Positions 28,764-36,622 of a DNA stretch of 38,410 nucleotides are shown in pieces. The first letter of the stretch is position 1. Each line of letters starts with the position of its first letter. Made by a program: the position numbers and the translations under genes. Under the pieces are notes generated by a model. The model made no database searches and was not told the DNA's origin. It saw nothing but the letters and a program-made list of their open reading frames with translations. The stretch is from Flavobacteriaceae bacterium (GTDB taxonomy: Bacteria; Bacteroidota; Bacteroidia; Flavobacteriales; Flavobacteriaceae): contig JAUROD010000009.1 in the NCBI GenBank assembly GCA_030835845.1, positions 1-38,410 of the forward strand, given 5' to 3'.

Positions 28764-29548
28764 TGAAAATATCACTTAAAGGAAAAAAAGCTTTAGTTGG
28801 AGGAAGTAGCAAAGGTATTGGCCTTGCTATCGCTCAACGACTTGCCAAATCTGGTGCAAGTGTAACTTTAATGGCAAGGAATAAGGAAGTATTAGAAAAA
28901 ATCATTCTTGAACTACCAACGAGTAAAGGTCAAAAACATCAAGCCTTAGTGGTAGATTTTAATGATTATGCTTCATTTCAATCTAAAATAGATGCTTTTT
29001 TTCAAACAAATTCCATTGATATTTTAATCAATAATACCCAAGGTCCAAAGGCTGGTAATACTCTCGAACAAACAATTGATACCTATCAAAATGCATTTGA
29101 CCTATTGTTTAAATGTGCTGTATATACCACGCAATTAGCGATTGCTCACATGGAGAAACAACAATGGGGAAGAATTGTCAATATTGCTTCTATTTCAGTT
29201 CGTGAACCACTAAATTATCTTGCTTTAAGCAATACCCTTCGAGCTGCATTAGTGACTTGGGGGAAAAGCCTATCCATTGATTTAGCTCCCCATAACATAA
29301 CAGTAAACAATACCCTTACGGGTTATTTTGATACCGAAAGAATTGCACAACTCAATAGTGAAAAAGCAAAAAAAATGAATATTCCTCAGGCAGATGTTCG
29401 CACTGCTATGGAGGCTCAAGTTCCTATGAAACGAATAGGAAATCCAAATGAATACGCAAACTTGGTTTGCTTTTTAGCTTCTGAACAAGCAAGTTATATA
29501 ACAGGTACAAACATTCCAATTGACGGAGGTCTTTTGAAGTCTTTCTAA
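28763..29548 (+). CDS. SDR-family oxidoreductase with altered active site
   Basis: This 261-aa protein has the SDR cofactor loop GGSSKGIG (residues 13-20), the NNTQG variant of NNAG, and a classical C-terminus GTNIPIDGG. The catalytic Ser143 is present, but the positions of the usual Tyr (plus 13) and Lys (plus 17) are Ser156 and Arg160 in ALSNTLRAAL. A Tyr152 lies four residues early. FabG-like SDRs with LSN-x-x-R in place of Y-x-x-x-K exist as a subgroup; their chemistry is poorly known. It is co-translated with the cupin. Confidence 0.88.
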   Translation: MKISLKGKKALVGGSSKGIGLAIAQRLAKSGASVTLMARNKEVLEKIILELPTSKGQKHQALVVDFNDYASFQSKIDAFFQTNSIDILINNTQGPKAGNTLEQTIDTYQNAFDLLFKCAVYTTQLAIAHMEKQQWGRIVNIASISVREPLNYLALSNTLRAALVTWGKSLSIDLAPHNITVNNTLTGYFDTERIAQLNSEKAKKMNIPQADVRTAMEAQVPMKRIGNPNEYANLVCFLASEQASYITGTNIPIDGGLLKSF

Positions 29549-29567
29549 TTTATTTATACACTTAAAC

Positions 29568-30260
29568 ATGAATTATTTAATGCCATTAAAATCACTTTTT
29601 TTATCTTTTTTATTCCTTCTTTTCTTTGGACAATCATTTGGTCAGGAAATTCAAACGAATGCGTGGAATGCACTTTTTACAGATTATAGTCTATCTGAAA
29701 ATGAAACGATTCGACTTGAAACACACTATCGTACGAAAGATTTTTATTCACTTGAGGATCAATATCTGATTCGTCCTTCTTACACACGTAAAATCAATAA
29801 AAATGTAAGTTTATCTTTTGGAGTTACTCATCTTTCTACGCAAAAAGATAATGGAGCAGTAAAAGAAAATAATCTGTGGCAACAATTTGGCTTTTCATTT
29901 CCAATAAAAAAATTCAAATACTTTGGTTGGATTCGATTGGAAGAGCGCTGGCAAAAAAAACCATTAGTAGCAACAACAGACTACGGAGCTCGTGTGCGAT
30001 TTAGAACAGGATTTGAATATCCACTGGGAGGAAAAGACAACACTTCGTCAACTTCATTACTTTCATTCAATGAGGTTTTTATGTTCGCAAAAAATGGACT
30101 TCCTGTATCATTTAATCAGAATTGGACGTTTATAGGGTTTCAAAAAAAAATATCAAACTCTTTGCGTTTGATTACTGGTTATCAGCGTAATACAATTCAA
30201 TCGGGAACAGGCTTTGTAGAAAAAAATATTTGGTCTACCTTGGTTTTTTTAAAACTATAG
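29568..30260 (+). CDS. DUF2490 outer-membrane beta-barrel protein
   Basis: This 230-aa protein has a signal peptide ending near FGQSFGQ. The mature part alternates polar and hydrophobic residues in strands, with the DUF2490 marks WNALFTDYSL, LRPSYTRKI-like (here IRPSYTRKI), NLWQQFGFSF and RLEERWQKK, ending in a terminal strand with hydrophobic last residue (WSTLVFLKL). It is likely a small outer-membrane barrel. Role unknown. It lies 19 bases after the SDR stop and may be in the same operon. Confidence 0.85.
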   Translation: MNYLMPLKSLFLSFLFLLFFGQSFGQEIQTNAWNALFTDYSLSENETIRLETHYRTKDFYSLEDQYLIRPSYTRKINKNVSLSFGVTHLSTQKDNGAVKENNLWQQFGFSFPIKKFKYFGWIRLEERWQKKPLVATTDYGARVRFRTGFEYPLGGKDNTSSTSLLSFNEVFMFAKNGLPVSFNQNWTFIGFQKKISNSLRLITGYQRNTIQSGTGFVEKNIWSTLVFLKL

Positions 30261-30297
30261 ATTTTTTATTCATTTTAATCTCCTAAATCTAAATCAT

Positions 30298-31725
30298 ATG
30301 AATACAGAAGTTTTAAATGCAGTTGGTGAATTGATTGATACTCATATTAAAGCGAGTAAGTCTTTAAATTCACCTGCGCTTAATCAACTAGCTCCTGAGA
30401 TTATCGCAGAAGAATTAAAGTTGAAAGAACACTTTGATTCTGGCTTTAAACAAACATCGGATTTACTTCACTTTGTGTCTGTTTATCTCGATCACACTAA
30501 TCACCTAAGCAATCCTAACTTCATGGGGCATCAAGTAGCTGTTCCACAAGATTTATCAGCTATCCCTGAATTGATTCACGGATCAATAAACAATCCTAGT
30601 TCACTTTATGAAATGGGTCCAGCAGGAGCTACCTGTGAAGGGTTTATGATTAATTGGATGCTTGATAAAATTGGTTGGTTAAACGGTCGTGATTACTATG
30701 ATTTTAAATTTAAAACTGGATTGGCAAGTGGCTTTTTAACCCATGGAGGTTCCCTTGCAAACCTAAGTGCCTTAGCTGCAGCTCGATCGGTCATTGCACC
30801 CAATGCTTGGGTTGAAGGAAATCCAACTGATCTCGTGGTTCTCGGTGCAGCATCAGCACACTATTCCATAGCAAGAGCATTGTCATTACTTGGGCTAGGT
30901 AAAAAAGCATTTTACCCAGTCGCAGTCGATAAAAATGAAGTCATCTTGATAGAAGACCTAGAAAAAGTATATGAGCAAGCTTTGAGCGACGGAAAACGCG
31001 TAATGTGTGTGGTAGCAAACGCTTGTGCAACCTCATCTGGGCTTTTTGACCCTATTGATGCCATGGGAGACTTTTGTCAAACACACGGGCTTTGGTTTCA
31101 TGTAGATGGAGCCCACGGAGCATCAGCCTTAGTAGGTACAAAAAGTAAAAAATATGTAAAGGGAATTGAAAAAGCAGACTCCATAATTTGGGATGCTCAC
31201 AAAATGATGCGCGTTCCTTCACTATGTACCGCAGTTTTATTCAAAGATTTTATTCACCAAGCAAACGCGTTTCAACAAAAAGGATCCTATGTATTTCATG
31301 ATAACGATGTCGTTGGAATGGACTCAATGCCCTACACTATTGAGTGTACAAAGTCAGCACTTGGCACAAAATTATTTTGGTCGTTTGCTCTTGAAGGTGA
31401 AAGAGCAATTGGAGATTATGTCGATTCTAGGTTTGCTTTAGCAAAGGAATTTTATGACTGCTTAAAACAGGATGAAGATTTTGAAGTTCCTTATGTACCC
31501 GAAAGTAATATCCTCTGTTTCCGTTACCTCAAACATGGAGATGATGATGATTTTCAAAAGCGCCTAAGATACAGTCTAATCAATCAAAAAGCATTCTATA
31601 TCACCTCCTGTGAATTTAATTCAAAACGGTACTTACGTGTTGTTTTAATTAATCCAGACACAACTTTGACCCATCTTATAGCACTTATAAAAGCTATTAA
31701 GTCAGAGGCTACTAAACTTTTATAG
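30298..31725 (+). CDS. PLP-dependent decarboxylase (group II)
   Basis: This 475-aa cytoplasmic protein is a fold-type I PLP enzyme of the group II amino-acid decarboxylases (diaminobutyrate, aromatic amino acid and glutamate decarboxylase relatives). Landmarks are NPNFMGHQ near the substrate loop, LTHGGSLANLSAL for phosphate binding, HVDGAHGASALVG with the PLP-pyridine Asp, and the Schiff-base Lys302 in WDAHKMMRVPS. The substrate cannot be read from the motifs; tyrosine, diaminobutyrate or a sulfinic amino acid are all possible. It starts 37 bases after the DUF2490 gene. Confidence 0.88.
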   Translation: MNTEVLNAVGELIDTHIKASKSLNSPALNQLAPEIIAEELKLKEHFDSGFKQTSDLLHFVSVYLDHTNHLSNPNFMGHQVAVPQDLSAIPELIHGSINNPSSLYEMGPAGATCEGFMINWMLDKIGWLNGRDYYDFKFKTGLASGFLTHGGSLANLSALAAARSVIAPNAWVEGNPTDLVVLGAASAHYSIARALSLLGLGKKAFYPVAVDKNEVILIEDLEKVYEQALSDGKRVMCVVANACATSSGLFDPIDAMGDFCQTHGLWFHVDGAHGASALVGTKSKKYVKGIEKADSIIWDAHKMMRVPSLCTAVLFKDFIHQANAFQQKGSYVFHDNDVVGMDSMPYTIECTKSALGTKLFWSFALEGERAIGDYVDSRFALAKEFYDCLKQDEDFEVPYVPESNILCFRYLKHGDDDDFQKRLRYSLINQKAFYITSCEFNSKRYLRVVLINPDTTLTHLIALIKAIKSEATKLL

Positions 31726-31812
31726 GTTTTTCTCCTCAAGAAATAAATTGGAGGATTGGTCCTTGAGTCTAAGGATTGCCTTAAATAGAAATAAAAATTA
31801 TAAATTGCAAGG

Positions 31813-31834
31813 TATAACCATAAATCAATTTATA
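31813..31834 (+). promoter_or_regulatory. Shared leader element, copy 1
   Basis: The 20-base core TATAACCATAAATCAATTTA ends two bases before the ATG at 31835. The same core is found before the genes starting at 33182 and 34751 (minus). It covers the ribosome-binding region but contains no Shine-Dalgarno motif. Confidence 0.6.
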
Positions 31835-32608
31835 ATGAAGAAAATTATTTTACTTTTTGCCGTCCTTTATGGACTAAATTCAAGTGCACAAGCAGTGATG
31901 GAAACGACCTATCTTGATGTCCCTCTGAATGAGATTGGAAAATTTATCGAGCTACACAAAAAAGTTGTTGATATGTCAATGCATGAAGATCGGAAAATTA
32001 AAGGTCATTGGGTGTATAGACACTGGTATGGATCAGGACCATCAATTGCAGTTTATGATCAGTTTGATTCAATAGAAGATGCTGTACAAGACGACTTTAT
32101 GGCAGCCATTGGAAAAAACATGGAGGGGCTGTCTGAAGAAGAACAAAGTGAAATGAATGCTGTTTTTACAGAATGGTGGTCATACTTTGAAGGACATACA
32201 GATGAGATGAGATTGATAGATTATGAAAAATATTTTGTTGCTAAAGATGAGGTAAACTGGGATGTACCATTTGTTTTTGTAGTTGGTAAATACAATACCA
32301 AAGGAAGTTTAACAGAAATGGCAAATGCTTATATGGATTGGCAGACCCGTCACCATGTGGAAAATGGACTTCAAATGGGAGGTGGAGTAACTTCTCATTA
32401 CAAAGGATCTGGATATGATCTAGAGTTTTTTGGAGGGTTCCCAAGTTTAACTGATTTTGCTACCTCAGCTACTTCTCCAGGAGCAGATAATCCAGAAGCA
32501 AGAGCTAAATTTTGGAGCATGGTTTCTGGCGAACACCAAGATCAAATATATGTTCATGTTGGTCATCTAGAAAATGGAGTATTCAACCTCGCTGGTGAAG
32601 ACAAATAA
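31835..32608 (+). CDS. Secreted two-domain protein of unknown function, paralogue A
   Basis: The start is the ATG at 31835, giving MKKIILLFAVLYGLNSSAQA, a good signal peptide; the longer frame from 31748 puts 29 non-signal residues in front and is rejected. The 257-aa product looks like two half-repeats of ferredoxin-like (dimeric alpha-beta barrel) type, one beginning METTYLDVPLNE and one beginning VPFVFVVGKYN, each with helix then W/H-rich strands. It is distantly similar to the genes at 33255 and 34751 (same length, same repeat plan, aromatic strand after the first helix). No catalytic motif was recognised. It carries the shared leader element. Confidence 0.75.
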   Translation: MKKIILLFAVLYGLNSSAQAVMETTYLDVPLNEIGKFIELHKKVVDMSMHEDRKIKGHWVYRHWYGSGPSIAVYDQFDSIEDAVQDDFMAAIGKNMEGLSEEEQSEMNAVFTEWWSYFEGHTDEMRLIDYEKYFVAKDEVNWDVPFVFVVGKYNTKGSLTEMANAYMDWQTRHHVENGLQMGGGVTSHYKGSGYDLEFFGGFPSLTDFATSATSPGADNPEARAKFWSMVSGEHQDQIYVHVGHLENGVFNLAGEDK

Positions 32609-32630
32609 GCAATCAAATGCAATAACACAA

Positions 32631-32658
32631 AAAAAAAGGGGCAAAATGCCCCTTTTTT
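32631..32658. terminator. Bidirectional terminator
   Basis: The perfect stem GGGGCA-AAA-TGCCCC has an A-run before and a T-run after, lying between convergent paralogue A and the NTF2-like lipoprotein gene. Confidence 0.85.
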
Positions 32659-32678
32659 AATTGTTTAAATTCTACTAA

Positions 32679-33182
32679 TTAATCAAATTCTTTGGAGAGA
32701 TCGGCAGAGTCATACCATTCCATTTGTTCTTTAATTCTACCTTGGTCATCAAAACGAAAAACGGCATACCACTTTAATTTGCTTTTCTTCCCTGTAGCAG
32801 CAAAATTTGAATTCCATTCTCCATAAACACGTACATTCCCATCAGGTTGATTTTCTTCATCCAAAGCAGCAAAATATTGTGGTTTTGTAAGCTGCTTATT
32901 ATCATAATTTGTCATGAAAAAGCGAAAGGCATTTTTCCACTCTTCCTTTGAAATTGAATCCATTCCAACCCCAGGAGGTGACCAGAGAAAATCTTCAGAA
33001 ATATATTCATCTGAAAAGAAGGTTAATGAATCATTTTCTGAAAATGCAGCTAGCCATGCTTTGGTTGTTTCTACATTCTTTTTAAATGTTTCCATTTTGA
33101 CATTTTGAACTTCCAGAGGAGCGGCTTGTTGACATGAAAAGAAAATAAAAGAGGTTGCTAATAAGTAAATAAATTGTTTCAT
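32679..33182 (-). CDS. NTF2/SnoaL-like lipoprotein
   Basis: This 167-aa protein has a lipoprotein signal peptide (lipobox FIFFSC, Cys17). The remainder is an NTF2/SnoaL-like cone: helix KAWLAAFSENDSLTFFSDEY, SKEEWKNAFRFFM, and C-terminal strands KWYAVFRFDDQGRIKEQMEWYD. The fold hosts isomerases, dehydratases and ligand-binding proteins; no clear catalytic dyad is visible. It carries the shared leader and lies between paralogues A and B, so all may belong to one regulon. Confidence 0.82.
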   Translation of the reverse strand: MKQFIYLLATSFIFFSCQQAAPLEVQNVKMETFKKNVETTKAWLAAFSENDSLTFFSDEYISEDFLWSPPGVGMDSISKEEWKNAFRFFMTNYDNKQLTKPQYFAALDEENQPDGNVRVYGEWNSNFAATGKKSKLKWYAVFRFDDQGRIKEQMEWYDSADLSKEFD

Positions 33183-33205
33183 TATTAAATTGATTTATGA
33201 TTATA
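33183..33205 (-). promoter_or_regulatory. Shared leader element, copy 2
   Basis: On the minus strand the core TATAATCATAAATCAATTTA ends three bases before the ATG at 33182. It differs from copies 1 and 3 at a single base. Confidence 0.6.
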
Positions 33206-33254
33206 ACCACTAAGTTATAAAAAAATAGCATAACCAATCTTCGCCCTTTTTACA

Positions 33255-33956
33255 TTGATTGCTTTTGGACAAAAGCCTGTGTCTATGCACATGTATATCA
33301 AAGTTACTTCAGAACATCAAGAACAATTTGAACGACTAGAGACACAATTTTGGTCTAAAGAAGCAAAACAGGAAATTGAAAAAGGTAATATGACAGGTTG
33401 GGGATTACTTAAAAATGTAGGAATTGATACACGGGTAACTGAAGCTAATTATGTCATTGTAAATACATTCAAAGACATTGAACAGGCGTTTGGAAATCAA
33501 GCGACATGGGACACAAGTTTCTTGGGGATTACACCACAAGAGATTAGTACGGAAAACATCCGAGAGGTAATTGCCATTCGATGGTATCAAAATGAAACTT
33601 CTATTCCTGGTAACGATTCGCCAATTACAATTTTCAACTATGGTCGCCCCACTGATGTAGCTGCTTTTGTAAATGAAAATAAAACACTTTGGAAAGGAAT
33701 TCATTTGTCAAACCAGAAGAATACCAATCTTGATAGCTGGGGGGTTCATACACGAATTCATCCATTAGGTGTTGCAAGTAAAGCGTCAATTTTTACACGT
33801 GATGGTTTCCCAACACTACTTGATGCGATGAAATATTTGGCGTTTAAGGAAGATAATCCGTATCAAAAAATGGCTGCTAAGTCAAAAATGAACGAGATTA
33901 TGCCAGATGGTTTTGGCTATACACTTATTCGTAGAACACTTTTGTGGGTTAACTAA
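33255..33956 (+). CDS. Two-domain protein, paralogue B, with damaged signal peptide (possible pseudogene)
   Basis: The open frame (233 aa from TTG at 33255, or 223 aa from ATG at 33285) is a clear relative of the gene at 34020-34751: GWGLLKNVG and VNTFKDIE match WGLLRTFN and VNVYKDIE, and FNYGRPTDV matches FNFGTPENV. Upstream in the same frame, PIFALFTLIAFGQ is a signal-peptide core, but it is preceded by TAA (33231-33233). Before that stop the frame reads KKIA with no Met. The signal start therefore seems lost, and the product, if made, would be cytoplasmic or not exported. The body has no internal stops, so the damage is recent or is a sequence error. Confidence 0.6.
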   Translation: MIAFGQKPVSMHMYIKVTSEHQEQFERLETQFWSKEAKQEIEKGNMTGWGLLKNVGIDTRVTEANYVIVNTFKDIEQAFGNQATWDTSFLGITPQEISTENIREVIAIRWYQNETSIPGNDSPITIFNYGRPTDVAAFVNENKTLWKGIHLSNQKNTNLDSWGVHTRIHPLGVASKASIFTRDGFPTLLDAMKYLAFKEDNPYQKMAAKSKMNEIMPDGFGYTLIRRTLLWVN

Positions 33957-33977
33957 TTCATTGTGTTTTTAGGACAT

Positions 33978-34010
33978 AAAAAAACCCTCCTAATGGAGGG
34001 TTTTTTTTTA
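33978..34010. terminator. Bidirectional terminator
   Basis: Stem AACCCTCC-TAAT-GGAGGGTT, flanked by seven As and nine Ts, separates the convergent paralogues B and C. Confidence 0.85.
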
Positions 34011-34019
34011 AGCGGTATA

Positions 34020-34751
34020 TTAGTTTGATGTGGCTGATATTATTTCAAAAACATATCTTGAATCAAAAGTAATTGGTTCGATTTTATCAAAATCAATTCC
34101 TTTAATTGCAGCTCCATCTCCTGATAGATGCTTCATCAAGTTTGCCATGGTGTCAAACGCATCGAATGTCATAAATGAAGAATAATCAGACCCTTGTGGT
34201 GTGATTTTAGTTGCTGCTCCCCAGCCTGTCATTCCTGACTTTTTCATGTTTTTCTTAAAGCCAGGTATGATATATTTTTCGTTACTCTCTAAAACACGAT
34301 TTACATTTTCTGGTGTACCAAAATTGAAAATGACAAATTTTCCAGGTTGATTCGATTCAATTTGTTGTTGCATTTTATAAAAATATCGACGATCAAATTT
34401 TACATCATCATTCCATCCGTCAAAAAGAATTGATGGTTTCGCACCAACAACACGCTCTGAGTTTTGCCACCAATTCGCTTTGTCAGAAGCAACTGTTTCA
34501 ATGTCCTTATACACATTTACGAATAAGAAATTATAGTCATCCGCAGTAGTATTAAAAGTTCTCAGCAATCCCCACCAAATGAGATCGCCATTGTTTACTG
34601 CATCTTGAGCAATCTTTACACTGTAATTAGTCTCAATTTCTAAGAAATTTTCCATGTCGTCAGCCGACACTTTAACAGGATGTAAAACAACAACCTGAGC
34701 GTTGGAAAAAAGAGAAAAAGCAGCAAAAATTAATAAAAAAGTTTTTTTCAT
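34020..34751 (-). CDS. Secreted two-domain protein of unknown function, paralogue C
   Basis: This 243-aa protein has an intact signal peptide (MKKTFLLIFAAFSLFSNAQ). The mature part has two half-repeats: VVVLHPVKVSADDMENFLEI with WWGLLRTFN, and FVIFNFGTPENVNRVLES with MTGWGAATKITPQG. The pattern (strand, helix, strand with Gly-Trp) suggests tandem ferredoxin-like/dimeric alpha-beta barrel domains. It is closest to paralogue B and more distant from A. No active-site motif is evident. It carries the shared leader element on its own strand. Confidence 0.75.
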   Translation of the reverse strand: MKKTFLLIFAAFSLFSNAQVVVLHPVKVSADDMENFLEIETNYSVKIAQDAVNNGDLIWWGLLRTFNTTADDYNFLFVNVYKDIETVASDKANWWQNSERVVGAKPSILFDGWNDDVKFDRRYFYKMQQQIESNQPGKFVIFNFGTPENVNRVLESNEKYIIPGFKKNMKKSGMTGWGAATKITPQGSDYSSFMTFDAFDTMANLMKHLSGDGAAIKGIDFDKIEPITFDSRYVFEIISATSN

Positions 34752-34773
34752 TTTAAATTGATTTATGGTTATA
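34752..34773 (-). promoter_or_regulatory. Shared leader element, copy 3
   Basis: On the minus strand the core TATAACCATAAATCAATTTA, identical to copy 1, ends two bases before the ATG at 34751. Similarity to copy 1 extends further upstream (TAAATTGYA about 10 bases before). Confidence 0.6.
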
Positions 34774-34906
34774 TAGATACAATTTACAAAAAAAAGCGTC
34801 TTAGTGTAGCATTAAATTTTTGACTTTTGACGTCTATTTATACGTTAGCATACCTCTTTAGACCAACCTCAAGCAAAAATGAGAATCAATAGTTCGAATT
34901 TTTTTA

Positions 34907-34914
34907 TATATTTG
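34907..34914 (+). promoter_or_regulatory. Orphan -7 box (TATATTTG)
   Basis: Exact TAnnTTTG match 33 bases before the ATG at 34948, in front of the recombinase remnant. It may be a surviving promoter with no intact gene to serve. Confidence 0.35.
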
Positions 34915-34983
34915 GATTGAACAGTGCCCTAAATCTGATCTTCATACATGAAAAACCTACAATTCATCTCATCATCACACCAC

Positions 34984-35197
34984 AAAGAAGATAGCGTCAA
35001 GGCAGGTTTTGCATTTGATCAAGATTTGGATGCACGTTCAATTGAGAATAAAGGAACTATTAGGAGATGGTTCTACCAAAACCACAGAGATTTACACGCA
35101 TGTGAGCAACAAATCTCTTGCAAATATTAAAAGTCCGTTAGACCATATCATAGAACAACAAAGCAATGATAATGAGTATATTACAGGAATTAAATGA
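34984..35197 (+). pseudogene. C-terminal remnant of a tyrosine recombinase/integrase
   Basis: In the frame ending at TGA 35195-35197, LRIKELLGDGSTKTTEIYTH followed by VSNKSLANIKSPLDHI is the C-terminal end of a phage/XerD-type tyrosine recombinase, including the catalytic Tyr in EIYTHVS. The normal form is QELLGHGSxKTTEIYTHVS. The other frame just upstream contains FAFDQDLDARSIEN, resembling the preceding residues, so a frameshift sits near 35045. The catalytic domain's Arg-His-x-x-Arg box and the N-terminal half are absent. It cannot be active, and marks a lost element. Confidence 0.75.
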
Positions 35198-35204
35198 TAA
35201 AAAC

Positions 35205-35260
35205 AGATAAAAGAAATAAACGCAATATGCGGATATAAACAAGTTAGCACCAATTTGAAA
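35205..35260 (+). other. Hairpin-like segment with GTTAGC end, possible cassette-type recombination scar
   Basis: Just after the recombinase remnant, CGCAATATGCGGATATAAAC is followed by AAGTTAGCACC. CGCA-ATAT-GCG can fold back, and GTTAGC resembles the core of integron attC sites. The matching 5' core is not evident, so the attC reading is weak. Otherwise the stretch 35198-35393 shows no gene. Confidence 0.25.
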
Positions 35261-35393
35261 ATATGAACGTAGAAAAAAATTTATTGAAAAGAATTGGGTT
35301 TATTCTTAAGTAGAAATTATCAATTTTAAAAAATATACGTTTATGGACTAATTTGGATTTGCTAAATTTATTCTAGTAGTGAATAGAAATGTC

Positions 35394-35401
35394 TATTTTT
35401 G
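35394..35401 (+). promoter_or_regulatory. Bacteroidota -7 box (TATTTTTG) for the MscS gene
   Basis: Exact TAnnTTTG match ending 13 bases before the MscS start codon. Confidence 0.5.
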
Positions 35402-35414
35402 CTAAAAATACACA

Positions 35415-36524
35415 ATGGATAAATTAGCGTTTCTACAAATAGAATTTTTAGAAAATTCAATTAAAAGCTATATAATATTTGTAAGCGTCCTTCTTATTGG
35501 GATTCTTTTTAAGTCTTTTTTAAGTTCTCGTCTCAGAAAACTCATCTATAGATTGGTCGGTGATAAAATTAATCCTGAAGGGAAAAGAGAATTTGATAGT
35601 TTATTAAAAAAGCCAATAAACTATTTTTTACTAGTTACAATTCTGTACTTTTCATTTAATGCTTTGTCATTTCCAGAGTCATGGAACCTTAATGACTCAA
35701 GTGTTTTTGGTTTAAAAATGATTATAAGCAAGGCAACTTCCTTTTTCTTTATTTATACCATCTTTTGGACACTATTGAGATCAATTGACTATGTTGGACT
35801 AAGGCTTCTTCATAAAGCAGAAAAAACTGAAAGCAAAGTTGACGATCAACTAATCCCATTTGCAATAGAAATTGCAAAAGTTCTTATTGTAGTTTTTGGT
35901 GTATTGATAGTTCTTGCAAATGTTTTCGATACTGATGTAACCGCTCTTGCTGCTGGACTAGGTATTGGGGGTGTTGCTATTGCACTTGCCTCCAAAGAAA
36001 GTTTGGAAAATTTACTCGGTTCGTTTACCATATTTTTTGACAAGCCTTTCCAAGTCGGTGATATCATTACTATCGGAAGCGTAACAGGAGTCGTGGAAAA
36101 AGTAGGGTTTAGAAGTACACGAGTTAGAACCTACGATAAAAGTGTTGTGACTGTCCCAAATAAAAATTTAATCAATACTGAATTGGATAACCTAGGAGTA
36201 CGACCCGTTAGAAGAGTAAAATTTAATATCGGTCTGCTTTACAATACCCCTAGTGATAAAATAAAAAATATTGTAGATGAATTACAAGAACTCATTGATA
36301 CTCACCCCATCACCAATCAAGATGGTAAAGTAAGGTTCTTAGAATTTGGAGAAAGTTCGTTAAACATAATGGTTCTCTATTACACCAATGGCTCTGACTG
36401 GGAAGTTATGATTAATACTCAACAAGAAATAAATTATAAGATTATTGAAATAGTGAGAAGGAATGAAACTGACTTTGCTTTCCCTTCAAGATCACTCTAT
36501 TTTGAAAATTCGTTAAAATCATAA
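35415..36524 (+). CDS. MscS-family mechanosensitive ion channel
   Basis: This 369-aa inner-membrane protein has about four N-terminal hydrophobic helices, then the MscS pore helix and beta domain. The pore region is ALAAGLGIGGVAIALASKES, followed by NLLGSFTIFFDKPFQVGDII and VEKVGFRSTRVRTYDKSVVT with VPNKNLINTELDN. The C-terminal alpha-beta domain is present. It releases solutes on osmotic downshock. It stands alone between the recombinase remnant and a decayed region and appears intact. Confidence 0.93.
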   Translation: MDKLAFLQIEFLENSIKSYIIFVSVLLIGILFKSFLSSRLRKLIYRLVGDKINPEGKREFDSLLKKPINYFLLVTILYFSFNALSFPESWNLNDSSVFGLKMIISKATSFFFIYTIFWTLLRSIDYVGLRLLHKAEKTESKVDDQLIPFAIEIAKVLIVVFGVLIVLANVFDTDVTALAAGLGIGGVAIALASKESLENLLGSFTIFFDKPFQVGDIITIGSVTGVVEKVGFRSTRVRTYDKSVVTVPNKNLINTELDNLGVRPVRRVKFNIGLLYNTPSDKIKNIVDELQELIDTHPITNQDGKVRFLEFGESSLNIMVLYYTNGSDWEVMINTQQEINYKIIEIVRRNETDFAFPSRSLYFENSLKS

Positions 36525-36622
36525 CGATCAATATCTTGTTCTTTTATAGCTGATAATACTTTAATCCTTGCTAATAAACCTGATTAAATAACCTTAAAGC
36601 AAAGCAGATGATGTATAAAAAA

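Noticed and set aside
31748-31834. Longer start for paralogue A
   Set aside because: The added 29 residues are polar and precede a perfect signal peptide; the shared leader sits directly before 31835.
34948-35130. A separate 60-aa gene starting at 34948
   Set aside because: Part of it reads as the frame-shifted front of the recombinase remnant; no independent function or ribosome-binding site is visible.
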